From Streptomyces sp. PCS3-D2 (GTDB lineage: Bacteria; Actinomycetota; Actinomycetes; Streptomycetales; Streptomycetaceae): a DNA stretch of 64,000 nucleotides. The position numbers were made by a program, and so were the translations under genes. The notes under the pieces were generated by a model. It had not been told where the DNA came from. It saw only the letters and a program-made list of their open reading frames with translations, and searched no databases. Positions 42,599 to 50,500 of the stretch are shown piece by piece. Where the stretch lies: positions 2,911,001 through 2,975,000 of the forward strand of contig NZ_CP097800.1 in NCBI RefSeq assembly GCF_000612545.2, given 5' to 3'. Every line of letters begins with the position of its first letter. Position 1 is the stretch's first letter.

Positions 42599-43356
42599 TG
42601 GCTACCCCCACCCTGGACAAGATGGAAGAGGCGGCTGCGGCCTCCCCGTACATCACGGTCACCTTCCGGATCCGCCGCTTCAACCCCGAGGTCTCGGACG
42701 AGTCGCAGTGGCAGGACTTCCAGATCGAGATCGACCCGAAGGAGCGCGTGCTCGACGGTCTCCACAAGATCAAGTGGGACCTGGACGGCACGCTCACCTT
42801 CCGCCGCTCGTGCGCGCACGGCATCTGCGGCTCGGACGCGATGCGGATCAACGGCAAGAACAGGCTCGCCTGCAAGACGCTGATCAAGGACATCAACCCC
42901 GAGAAGCCGATCACCGTCGAGGCCATCAAGGGCCTCACGGTGATGAAGGACCTCGTGGTCGACATGGAGCCCTTCTTCCAGGCGTACCGGGACGTCATGC
43001 CGTTCCTGGTCACCAAGGGCAACGAGCCGACGCGTGAGCGCCTGCAGTCCGCCGAGGACCGCGAGCGCTTCGACGACACCACCAAGTGCATCCTGTGCGC
43101 CGCGTGCACGTCCTCGTGCCCGGTGTTCTGGAACGACGGCCAGTACTTCGGCCCGGCGGCGATCGTCAACGCGCACCGCTTCATCTTCGACTCGCGTGAC
43201 GAGGCCGGCGAGCAGCGGCTGGAGATCCTGAACGACAAGGACGGCGTGTGGCGCTGCCGCACGACCTTCAACTGCACCGACGCGTGCCCGCGCGGCATCG
43301 AGGTCACGAAGGCGATCCAGGAAGTCAAGCGTGCGCTGATCACGCGCCGCTTCTGA
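42598..43356 (+). CDS. sdhB: Succinate dehydrogenase iron-sulfur subunit
   Basis: The protein has 252 residues. The 2Fe-2S cysteines are in SCAHGICGSDAMRINGKNRL followed by AC. The 4Fe-4S site is KCILCAACTSSCPVFW. The 3Fe-4S site is TFNCTDACPRGIEVTKAIQE with the preceding CR. It carries electrons from SdhA to the membrane subunits. The start is coupled to sdhA. A good terminator follows. Confidence 0.98.
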   Translation: MATPTLDKMEEAAAASPYITVTFRIRRFNPEVSDESQWQDFQIEIDPKERVLDGLHKIKWDLDGTLTFRRSCAHGICGSDAMRINGKNRLACKTLIKDINPEKPITVEAIKGLTVMKDLVVDMEPFFQAYRDVMPFLVTKGNEPTRERLQSAEDRERFDDTTKCILCAACTSSCPVFWNDGQYFGPAAIVNAHRFIFDSRDEAGEQRLEILNDKDGVWRCRTTFNCTDACPRGIEVTKAIQEVKRALITRRF

Positions 43357-43375
43357 CCTTCCCTCCCGGCCTGTA

Positions 43376-43414
43376 CGAGGGCCCCGCCCCGGTTCGTCCG
43401 GAGCGGGGCCCTCG
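43376..43414. terminator. Terminator of the sdh operon
   Basis: CGAGGGCCCCGC (43376-43387) pairs perfectly with 43403-43414 around a 15-nt loop, 20 bp past the sdhB stop. Confidence 0.85.
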
Positions 43415-43524
43415 TGCGTCGCCGGGGCGCGTCGAACGGCTGCCGGAGGCCTCCCCCCGATCGGGGACACCGGGCTGCAGGAGCGGGGGTACAGGGCGGG
43501 GGTGCCTGTGGAAGGATCGGCCGT

Positions 43525-44076
43525 ATGAGCGAGCAGCAGCCGAACCCGTACGCGAGCGGCCCCGCCGGCCAGGGCGGCACGTCCGGTGCGCCGGGCCATG
43601 GCGACTACAAGTGGGGCCCCGGTGAGGCCAGTTACGGATACCCCCAGCCCTACCCGGCGGCCCCCGCCTACCATCCGACCGTCGGCGGCGCGGGCGTCCC
43701 GGTGCCCGCCGGGTACTCCGCCGCCCCGGTCGGCGGTGCGGGCTTCGCGCTCGGCGACATCACCGTCGCCGGCGACCAGATCATCACCCCGTCGGGCACG
43801 ATGCCGCTCCGGGGCGCGATGTGGAACGCGACGGACTTCTCGCGCACCGAGGAGAAGATCCCGCCCCACGCGATCGTGCTGGCGATCGTCTTCTTCCTGT
43901 TCTGCCTGCTCGGCCTGCTCTTCCTGCTGATGAAGGAGAAGACCACCACCGGCTACATCCAGGTCACCGTGACCAGCGGCGGCCGCCACCACTCCACGAT
44001 GATCCCCGCGGTGGACGCGAACACCTACCACTGGGTCATGTCGCAGCTGGGCCACGCGCGTGCGATGAGCATGTGA
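43525..44076 (+). CDS. Membrane protein with Gly/Pro/Tyr-rich N-terminus
   Basis: The protein has 183 residues from ATG 43525. Residues 1-70 are low complexity (Pro, Gly, Tyr, Ala). A short soluble segment follows: GGAGFALGDITVAGDQIITP and MPLRGAMWNATDFSRTEEKI. One membrane helix is PHAIVLAIVFFLFCLLGLLF, and the C-terminal part is TTTGYIQVTVTSGGRHHSTM, IPAVDANTYHWVMSQLGHAR. Orthologues sit after sdhB in other Streptomyces, as I recall. Function unknown. Confidence 0.75.
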   Translation: MSEQQPNPYASGPAGQGGTSGAPGHGDYKWGPGEASYGYPQPYPAAPAYHPTVGGAGVPVPAGYSAAPVGGAGFALGDITVAGDQIITPSGTMPLRGAMWNATDFSRTEEKIPPHAIVLAIVFFLFCLLGLLFLLMKEKTTTGYIQVTVTSGGRHHSTMIPAVDANTYHWVMSQLGHARAMSM

Positions 44077-44080
44077 GCCC

Positions 44081-44134
44081 CCGGAGACGCAGGCGGGCCC
44101 CGGCCGTTCGGCCGGGGCCCGCCTGCGTCTCCGG
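44081..44134. terminator. 25-bp perfect hairpin
   Basis: Positions 44081-44105 pair perfectly with 44110-44134 around a 4-nt GTTC loop, immediately after the stop of the membrane protein gene. It is one of the strongest hairpins in the window. Confidence 0.85.
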
Positions 44135-44188
44135 GACGTCTCCGGAACGGCGCCCTGACGTGTGCCGGACACACACCGACCCCATCGC

Positions 44189-44246
44189 TTGAACTTGTTC
44201 AAAAAAGGTTCTAGAGTCATCGACGTCAGCATTTGAACACGTTCAA
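44189..44246 (+). promoter_or_regulatory. Promoter with paired TTGAAC-NN-GTTCAA operators
   Basis: Operator 1, TTGAACTTGTTCAA (44189-44202), contains the -35 hexamer TTGAAC. Exactly 17 nt later comes the -10 TAGAGT (44212-44217). Operator 2, TTGAACACGTTCAA (44233-44246), lies past the predicted start of transcription. The operator centres are 44 bp apart, about four helical turns. This is a typical layout for repression by a TetR-type protein, such as the one encoded as the third gene of this operon. Confidence 0.8.
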
Positions 44247-44259
44247 GGGGGCTGGGGCG

Positions 44260-44664
44260 ATGGACCTCACCGTGGTCGCATACGTCATCTACCTGTTCAT
44301 CAGCATCGGCCTCACCGTCTGGGTGGCGCGCACGCTCAGTCGCAACGGCCGCGTCTTCATCGGCGACGTCCTCCACGGCAACGAGAAGCTCGCCGACGCC
44401 GTCAACCAGCTCCTCGTGGTGGGCTTCTACCTGGTCAACATCGGTTTCGTGACCCTCTACCTGCGATCGACCGATGAGGTCGGCACGGCCCGCGCGCTCT
44501 TCGAGACGCTCTCGGTCAAGCTCGGCGTCGTCCTGCTGGTCCTGGGCGTCATGCACCTCGGCAACGTGTGGGCGCTGAACAGGATGCGCCGCCGCGGGAT
44601 CATGGAGCGCCAGCAGACCCCGCCGGTCCCCCCGCAGGGGTGGACCGCGCCGCTCGGGGCCTGA
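44260..44664 (+). CDS. Small integral membrane protein of the TetR-controlled operon
   Basis: The protein has 134 residues from ATG 44260. Three membrane helices: LTVVAYVIYLFISIGLTVWV, NQLLVVGFYLVNIGFVTLYL and LSVKLGVVLLVLGVMHLGNV. A basic loop ends the chain (NRMRRRGIMERQQ). I do not recognise a transporter family. First gene of the operon, with the DCC-type gene 3 bp after it. Confidence 0.75.
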   Translation: MDLTVVAYVIYLFISIGLTVWVARTLSRNGRVFIGDVLHGNEKLADAVNQLLVVGFYLVNIGFVTLYLRSTDEVGTARALFETLSVKLGVVLLVLGVMHLGNVWALNRMRRRGIMERQQTPPVPPQGWTAPLGA

Positions 44665-44667
44665 GCC

Positions 44668-45093
44668 GTGGCGCCCGCCGGGGCCGTACGGCACCTGACC
44701 GTCCTCTACGACGCCGCCTGCCCGCTCTGCGTGCACATCCGACACTGGCTGCTCGCACAGCGGTGGCTCGTCCCGATCGCCCTGGTCCCCGCCGCGTCCT
44801 GGGAGGCGCGGCGGAGGTTCCCTCGGCTGGACCACGCCTCGACGCTCCGGGAGATCACCGTCGTCGGCGACAGCGGACAGGTGTGGACCGGGACCGACGC
44901 GTTCATCGTCTGCCTGTGGGCACTGGCCGAACACCGGCCGAGGGCGAACTGGCTGGCGACGCCGGCCGGCCGGCCGTTCGCCCGGGCGGCCATGTACACG
45001 GCCTCCGCCTGGCGGCAGGCCGTGCGCACCGGGGGGCAGCCCACGGCCGCCGAAGGACCGGCCTGTGACGACCGGTGTTCCGCGCCCCGATAG
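44668..45093 (+). CDS. Thiol-disulfide oxidoreductase-like DCC family protein (DUF393)
   Basis: The protein has 141 residues. The family opening VLYDAACPLCVHIRHWLLAQ holds the C-x-x-C; the usual D-x-x-C-x-x-C reads D-A-A-C-P-L-C here. Later parts match: VPAASWEARRRF, ITVVGDSGQVWTGTDAFIVC and LWALAEHRPRANWLATPAGR. The C-terminus has two extra Cys (CDDRCSAPR). It is probably a cytosolic redox protein with unknown partners. Second gene of the TetR operon; GTG 44668 follows the first gene by 3 bp. Confidence 0.85.
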   Translation: MAPAGAVRHLTVLYDAACPLCVHIRHWLLAQRWLVPIALVPAASWEARRRFPRLDHASTLREITVVGDSGQVWTGTDAFIVCLWALAEHRPRANWLATPAGRPFARAAMYTASAWRQAVRTGGQPTAAEGPACDDRCSAPR

Positions 45094-45104
45094 GCTCATC
45101 CACC

Positions 45105-45845
45105 GTGACGGAACAGAAGGCCCCCAAGAGCGAGCAGACCCGCACGCTCATCCTCGAAACCGCGCTCCGCCTCTTCCAGGAGCGCGGCTTCGACAAGACG
45201 ACCATGCGGGGCATCGCGAAGGAAGCCGGTGTCTCGGTCGGCAACGCCTACTACTACTTCGAGTCGAAGGAACACCTGGTCCAGGGCTTCTACGACCGGA
45301 TCAGCGCCGCCCACCAGGCGGCGGTCCGGCCGATCCTGGACAACGAGACCGATCTGCAGAAGCGGCTCGCGGGCGTCCTCACCAGCTGGCTGGACATCGG
45401 CGCCCCGTACCACGAGTTCGCCTCCCAGTTCTTCAAGAACGCGGCGGACCCGGAGAGCCCGCTCAGCCCCTTCTCACCGGAGTCCGAGCCGGCGCGCAAG
45501 GCCGCGATCGACATCCACCGCGAGGTGCTGGCCGGGGCGAAGACCAAAGTGCCGGCGGAGCTGGCCGACGTCCTGCCGGAGCTCATGTGGCTCTCGCAGA
45601 TGGGCCTGGTCCTGTACTGGGTCTTCGACCGCTCCCCGGACAGCGAGAAGTCGCGGCGGCTCGCCGAGCGCGGCGCGCAGCTCACCACGCGGGGCATCGT
45701 GCTCGCCCGCTTCCGGGTGCTGCGACCGCTGGTGCGCGAAGTCCACGAGCTGTTCGCGGACTTCCTGCCGGGCATGGCCCAGACGGCGGCGGGCCGGCGC
45801 AAGGCCTCGGACCCGCACCCCGAGCCGGACGGGCTCACACCCTAG
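45105..45845 (+). CDS. TetR family transcriptional regulator
   Basis: The protein has 246 residues from GTG 45105. HTH: RTLILETALRLFQERGFDKT, TMRGIAKEAGVSVGNAYYYF, ESKEHLVQGFYDRI. The ligand domain includes LQKRLAGVLTSWLDIGAPYH, FASQFFKNAADPESPLSPFS and ELADVLPELMWLSQMGLVLY. It is the last gene of the operon with paired TTGAAC-NN-GTTCAA sites at its head, which it probably binds. A TAGGCT box 8 nt before the GTG suggests a second, leaderless promoter. Its stop shares the tetranucleotide CTAG with the stop of the convergent gene. Confidence 0.93.
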   Translation: MTEQKAPKSEQTRTLILETALRLFQERGFDKTTMRGIAKEAGVSVGNAYYYFESKEHLVQGFYDRISAAHQAAVRPILDNETDLQKRLAGVLTSWLDIGAPYHEFASQFFKNAADPESPLSPFSPESEPARKAAIDIHREVLAGAKTKVPAELADVLPELMWLSQMGLVLYWVFDRSPDSEKSRRLAERGAQLTTRGIVLARFRVLRPLVREVHELFADFLPGMAQTAAGRRKASDPHPEPDGLTP

Positions 45846-47398
45846 ATCCAGTTGAGTTCCCGTAGACGCCAGACACCGGTACCGTCGGACAGGTTCTGGG
45901 CGCCGGTCACGGCCTCGCGGGACATGACGTAGTCCTTCTTCTGCCAGATCGGCACCATCGGGGCCTGCTGGGCGACCGCCTTCTGCAGGTCCCGGAACTC
46001 CGCGGCGGCGTCGGAGCGCTCCGAGTGGGACTGGGTCCGGGTGATCAGCTCGTCGACGCGCTTGTCCGAGAAGCCGTTGTTCATGGAGGAGTCGGCGCCG
46101 ACGAGCGGGGCGAGGAAGTTGTCCGCGTCGGGGAAGTCCGCGATCCACCCGATCGTGTAGGCGTCGAACTCGCCGGCCGCGTAAGCCTTCTGGAAGTCCT
46201 TCCACGCCTCCACCGGCTTGAGCGTCACCTGGAAGAGCCCGGTGGCCTCCAACTGCCGCTTGATCTCCTCGGCCTCGGGCAGGTTCGCGCCGCGGACGTT
46301 CACACCGAGCCTGAGCTGCACGGGGCCATGGGTCCCGGCCTCCTTGAGGAGCTTCTTGGCGGTGGCCCCGTCGGGCGTGGGGTAGGTGTCGAAGAACGGC
46401 GTGCTGTGGCCCGCGATGCCCGCCGGGACCAGCGAGTACAGCGGGGTGACGGTGCCCCGGTGGACCTCGCCGGCCAGCTTGGCCCGGTCCAGTACGGCGG
46501 CCACGGCCTGCCGGACCGCGAGCGGGGCGGCAGCGGAGCCGGGGCGGACGTTGAAGACGATCGAGCGGGTCTCGCTGCCGCCGGAGGCCTGGTAGCGGGT
46601 GTCCTGCAGGCCCGGGTTGAGGCCGGCGAGCACCGCCGGGGGCATGTCCCGGTGGGCGACCTCGATCTGACGGGTGGTCCAGGCCTGGGCGAGCTGCTCG
46701 GAGCCCTTGAAGTACCGGACCGTGACGGCGGTGCGGGCGGGCTTGCCCTGCCCCTTGTAGGAGACGTTGGGCTTGAGCTCGGCGCGCGCACCGGCCTCGT
46801 AGGAGGCCAGCGTGTACGGACCCGAGCCGTCGACCCTGCCGTCCTCGCGCAGGGACGTGGCCGGGTACGTGTCCTTGTCGACGATCGAGGCGGCACCCGT
46901 TGCGATCTTGAAGGGGAAGGTGGCGTCGCCGGCGGACAGGTGGAAGGTGACCGTGCGGCCCTCGGCCCCGACCGACTCCAGCGTGTTGAAGAGCGGGGCC
47001 GGCCCCTGCTCGGAGTTGATCGCCTTGATCCGGTCGAAGGAGTGCTTGACGTCCTCGGCGGTGATCGCGCGACCGCCGCCGAACGTCACGTCGGGGCGGA
47101 GCTCGCACTGGTACGTCGTGAGCTTCTGGCCCACGAACCCGCAGGAGGCGGCGGCGTCCGGGACGGGGGCGTCGGAGCCTGGCTTCATGGTCAGCAGCGA
47201 CTGGTAGATGTTGCTGTACAGGGCCCAGGAACCCGCGTCGTACGCTCCGGCCGGGTCGAGGGAGGACACGACGTCGCTGGTCCCGACCCGGATGGCACCG
47301 CGGCTCTCGGCGTCCTCGGGCAGCAACTGCCAGGCACCGACGCCGGCCAGGCCGAGGACCAGCCCGGCCGCGATGATCTTCCAGCGGACAGACCGCAT
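45842..47398 (-). CDS. Orphan ABC transporter substrate-binding protein, family 5
   Basis: The protein has 518 residues. The N-terminal helix WKIIAAGLVLGLAGVGAWQL has no lipobox cysteine, so it is membrane-anchored or cleaved, not lipidated. The family-5 (oligopeptide/nickel) fold is clear: AIRVGTSDVVSSLDPAGAYD, LRPDVTFGGGRAITAEDVKH, SFDRIKAINSEQ, GSGPYTLASYEAGARAELKP, RQAVAAVLDRAKLAGEVHRG and FDAYTIGWIADFPDADNFLA. No permease or ATPase genes are nearby, so it must share a transporter or sense peptides. Confidence 0.88.
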   Translation of the reverse strand: MRSVRWKIIAAGLVLGLAGVGAWQLLPEDAESRGAIRVGTSDVVSSLDPAGAYDAGSWALYSNIYQSLLTMKPGSDAPVPDAAASCGFVGQKLTTYQCELRPDVTFGGGRAITAEDVKHSFDRIKAINSEQGPAPLFNTLESVGAEGRTVTFHLSAGDATFPFKIATGAASIVDKDTYPATSLREDGRVDGSGPYTLASYEAGARAELKPNVSYKGQGKPARTAVTVRYFKGSEQLAQAWTTRQIEVAHRDMPPAVLAGLNPGLQDTRYQASGGSETRSIVFNVRPGSAAAPLAVRQAVAAVLDRAKLAGEVHRGTVTPLYSLVPAGIAGHSTPFFDTYPTPDGATAKKLLKEAGTHGPVQLRLGVNVRGANLPEAEEIKRQLEATGLFQVTLKPVEAWKDFQKAYAAGEFDAYTIGWIADFPDADNFLAPLVGADSSMNNGFSDKRVDELITRTQSHSERSDAAAEFRDLQKAVAQQAPMVPIWQKKDYVMSREAVTGAQNLSDGTGVWRLRELNWI

Positions 47399-47521
47399 CC
47401 CGTGAACCCCACCCCTTGTCCCGGTGACAGCGACCCGCTGTCCGATTACCGGATATCCCATCACGGAATATCAGCCACCGGAAGATCCTTTCTGGGGCGG
47501 CGAGTTGACGGTTGGGGCGGG

Positions 47522-48835
47522 TCAGGCCTGGTATGAGGCGAGTTCGACGACGGTGATGTCGGACGGCGCACCCACCCGGACCGGCGGCCCCCAGGCCCCC
47601 GCCCCGCGGGAGACGTACAGCTGGGTGTCGCCGTAGCGCTCCAGGCCGGCGACGGTGGGGTTGGCGAGGGCGGCGAGGTGGCTGCCCGGCCAGAGCTGGC
47701 CGCCGTGGGTGTGGCCGGAGAGCTGGAGGTCGACGCCGTGCTCGACGGCGTCGTGGATGACCACCGGCTGGTGGGCGAGGAGCACCGCGGCCCGCGACCG
47801 GTCGCGGTCGCCGAGCGCGGCCCGGAAGTCGGGGCCGCTGCCATCCCGCTCCCCCTGGATGTCGTTGACCCCGGCGAGGTCGAAGTGCGGCAGGGCCCGC
47901 CGGGCGTTCTCCAGCGGGGTCAGGCCGAGCTCGCGGACGTGGTCGACCCACTGCTCGGCGCCGGAGAAGTACTCGTGGTTGCCGGTGACGAAGAAGGAGC
48001 CGTGGCGGGCGGTCAGCCCGCGCAGCGGCTCCGCGGCCGGCCCGAGGTCGGGGACGCTGCCGTCGACGAGGTCGCCGACGATGGCGATGAGGTCGGGCTG
48101 GGTGCGGTTGACCGTGTCGACGATCCGCTGGGCGTGGGCGCGGCCGAGCACCGGGCCCAGGTGGACGTCGCTGACGACGGCGATCCGGAAGCCGTGCGCC
48201 GCGCGCGGCAGCTTGGCCAGGGGGACGTGGACGCGCCGCACGCCGGGCCCGCGCAGCACTCCGTACGCGCCGTTGCCGACGGTGCCGAGCGCGACCGCGG
48301 CGGCCGCCCCGCCCACCGTGCGCGCGACGAAGGTACGGCGGCTGAGCCCGCCGCCCGGGGCCGGGGCGGCCGGCTCGCCGGGCGCACCGGCCTCGGCGAG
48401 CACCGCGCCGGCCTTCGTCTCCGCCCCGGCGTCGGAGGAAGGCACCGTGGCCGTCCCGGCGCGGGCGGCGGACTGCGCCGCGGGGGGTCCGGCCACCGCC
48501 CCGGAGGGGGCTCGGTGGGCCAGACGGCGGAGCAACAGCGCGCGGATCGGCTCCGCGACGAGCATCGTCAGGGTCAGGTACAGGAGCACCGCGAGCCACA
48601 GGTACCCCGGCCAGGACACCGTCTGCTGCAACCAGAACGGGGCCCCGGCACGGCCCGCGGTCAGGGCGGCCACGGAGAGGAGGGGCAGGGCGATGGCCAG
48701 CGTGGTGCCGATGCGGCGGGGCAGGCCGCCGGGCGCGGTCGTGTCCCTCACCAGGCGGACCCACAGCCAGCGGTGCACCGCGGCGAGGAGGGCGCAGACC
48801 GCCAGTGCTACGAGCGCGACGACCAGGACCGTCAT
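47522..48835 (-). CDS. Metallophosphoesterase with N-terminal membrane domain
   Basis: The protein has 437 residues. Three N-terminal membrane helices (about 1-20, 40-60, 70-97) precede a Pro/Ala linker. A twin-arginine-like segment GGGLSRRTFVARTVGGAAAA lies near residue 168, then the enzyme domain: FRIAVVSDVHLGPVLGRAHA, LIAIVGDLVDGSVPDLGP, GSFFVTGNHEYFSGAEQW, LLAHQPVVIHDA and LQLSGHTHGGQLWPGSHLAA. All metal-binding motifs (D-x-H, G-D, G-N-H-E, H, G-H-x-H) are present. It resembles YaeI/YkuE-type phosphodiesterases and probably acts at the outer membrane face. Confidence 0.92.
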   Translation of the reverse strand: MTVLVVALVALAVCALLAAVHRWLWVRLVRDTTAPGGLPRRIGTTLAIALPLLSVAALTAGRAGAPFWLQQTVSWPGYLWLAVLLYLTLTMLVAEPIRALLLRRLAHRAPSGAVAGPPAAQSAARAGTATVPSSDAGAETKAGAVLAEAGAPGEPAAPAPGGGLSRRTFVARTVGGAAAAVALGTVGNGAYGVLRGPGVRRVHVPLAKLPRAAHGFRIAVVSDVHLGPVLGRAHAQRIVDTVNRTQPDLIAIVGDLVDGSVPDLGPAAEPLRGLTARHGSFFVTGNHEYFSGAEQWVDHVRELGLTPLENARRALPHFDLAGVNDIQGERDGSGPDFRAALGDRDRSRAAVLLAHQPVVIHDAVEHGVDLQLSGHTHGGQLWPGSHLAALANPTVAGLERYGDTQLYVSRGAGAWGPPVRVGAPSDITVVELASYQA

Positions 48836-49101
48836 GCCGTACCGCCCTCGGCGCCGGAACGTGATGCCCGCCGCAGGGCCAGGACCCCGCGCAACCCGAT
48901 CACACCGACCGCCGTCCCCAGGAGAAAGGACGTCACGGCGAGCGTCAGATGGACCCAGAAATAGGCAGTGGGGTCGCCCGCCGTGTCGAAGGCAAGTCCA
49001 CTGCCGTTCTTCCACAGGTTCCGGACGAAAGACACCCAGATGAACCAGGTCCACACTCCGAAGGCGAGCAGGAACCAGGAGGCGGCACGGCTGAGTTTCA
49101 T
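48832..49101 (-). CDS. SCO4848 family membrane protein
   Basis: The protein has 89 residues. Two membrane helices: MKLSRAASWFLLAFGVWTWF with IWVSFVRNLW, then YFWVHLTLAVTSFLLGTAVG with VIGLRGVLALRR. The aromatic-rich first helix and the loop KNGSGLAFDTAGDPTAYFWV are characteristic of this small actinobacterial family, of unknown function. Its stop overlaps the phosphoesterase start by 4 nt (ATGA), so the two are made together. It is divergent from the D,D-carboxypeptidase gene, as in S. coelicolor. Confidence 0.88.
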   Translation of the reverse strand: MKLSRAASWFLLAFGVWTWFIWVSFVRNLWKNGSGLAFDTAGDPTAYFWVHLTLAVTSFLLGTAVGVIGLRGVLALRRASRSGAEGGTA

Positions 49102-49222
49102 GTCCTCAGTATCGGTTTCGTCCCCGGGACGGACGCGCCGGGGTGGGCTGTCCCGGGCGTGGTTGCGGCGAAATGGCCGGTCCGCGATGCCATCCAGCTC
49201 ATCGGGATGTACTTTCACCTGC

Positions 49223-50464
49223 GTGTCTGCCAAGACGACCGCCCTGACGGTCCTTACCGCCGCGCTGCTGGCGCCCACCGTGCTGGTGGCTCCCGCCCAT
49301 GCCGCGCCGCCCCCTCCGGCCGACGGGAAGGGCCGGCCCGCCAAGGCTCCGGCGCCGCCCGCGTCGATGTCCACGGTCGGCGGATCGCTGCTCGGTCAAC
49401 CGGGTACGCAGGTGAACCTGCTGCCCGGGGCGCCCGCCCTGCCGACGAACCTCACGGGCCGGTCGTGGATCGTGGCGGACGCCGAGTCCGGTGAGGTACT
49501 GGCGGCGAACAACGCGCACTGGCGGCTGCCCCCGGCCTCCACGATGAAGATGCTCTTCGCGGACACCCTGCTGCCGGGCCTGCCCAAGGAGCAGGTGCAC
49601 AAGGTCACCGACCAGGACATGGAGGGCGTGGGCCCGGGCAGCAGCCTGGTGGGGGTCAAGGAGGACCACGAGTACTCCGTCCACGACCTGTGGCTCGGGG
49701 TGTTCCTGCGGTCGGGCAACGACGCCGTGCATGTGCTGTCGGCCATGAACGGCGGCGTCGAGAAGACCGTCAAGGACATGCAGGCGCACGCCGAGGAGCT
49801 CCAGGCGCTGGACACCCACGTGGTGTCGCCCGACGGGTACGACGCCCCGGAGCAGGTGTCGAGCGCGTACGACCTCACGCTGATCGCCCGCTCCGGACTG
49901 CAGAAGAAGGACTTCCGCGAGTACTGCGGCACGGCGAGCGCGAAGTTCCCCGGCCTTCAGGAACCCGGCAAGCCGCGGGACTACTTCGAGATCCAGAACA
50001 CCAACCGGCTGATGACGGGCGCGGGCGGGATCTCCCCCTACAAGGGCATCGCCGGGGTCAAGAACGGCAACACGACCATGGCCGGTGCCACCTTCACCGG
50101 CGCTGCGCAGCAGGGCTCCCGGAAACTGCTGGTCACCGTGATGAACCCGGACGCGGGCGGCGCGAACTCGGTCTACCAGGAGACCGCCGCGCTCTTCGAC
50201 TGGGGCTTCGCCGCGGCCGGAAAGGTCAAGCCCGTGGGTGAGCTGGTGCCGCCGAAGAGCGCGGACACCTCGCCCCACGGCTCGCCGGCCCAGTCACACG
50301 AGAACAGCCCGTCGGCGGACGGTGCCGTCCCGGGCGGCGGCGCGGGCACCGCGCTGGGCGTCGCGGGCGGCGCCCTCGCGCTGCTGGCGGGCGGCGCCTA
50401 CGCCGTCAACCGCCGCTGGCCCCGCAGCCGCCGCACCCGCGGCCGCGACGAAGAGCTCGTTTAG
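49223..50464 (+). CDS. D-alanyl-D-alanine carboxypeptidase (serine PBP)
   Basis: The protein has 413 residues. GTG 49223 follows TACTTT (49210-49215) by 7 nt, so the message may be leaderless. The signal peptide ends VLVAPAHA/APPPP. The catalytic S-x-x-K is in LPPASTMKMLFADTLLPGL, S-x-N in FLRSGNDAVHVLSAMNGGVE, and the third motif reads K-N-G (GIAGVKNGNTTMAGATFTG) where most have K-T-G. A C-terminal membrane helix (GTALGVAGGALALLAGGAYA) and basic tail anchor it. It trims pentapeptide stems of peptidoglycan. Confidence 0.93.
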   Translation: MSAKTTALTVLTAALLAPTVLVAPAHAAPPPPADGKGRPAKAPAPPASMSTVGGSLLGQPGTQVNLLPGAPALPTNLTGRSWIVADAESGEVLAANNAHWRLPPASTMKMLFADTLLPGLPKEQVHKVTDQDMEGVGPGSSLVGVKEDHEYSVHDLWLGVFLRSGNDAVHVLSAMNGGVEKTVKDMQAHAEELQALDTHVVSPDGYDAPEQVSSAYDLTLIARSGLQKKDFREYCGTASAKFPGLQEPGKPRDYFEIQNTNRLMTGAGGISPYKGIAGVKNGNTTMAGATFTGAAQQGSRKLLVTVMNPDAGGANSVYQETAALFDWGFAAAGKVKPVGELVPPKSADTSPHGSPAQSHENSPSADGAVPGGGAGTALGVAGGALALLAGGAYAVNRRWPRSRRTRGRDEELV

Positions 50465-50500
50465 GGCGTTTCCCGTGCCGTGGCTTCGGAGGCCGTCCGG

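Noticed and set aside
45474-48764. 1096-residue open frame on the minus strand
   Set aside because: It crosses the TetR, substrate-binding and phosphoesterase genes out of frame; low complexity, no start signal.
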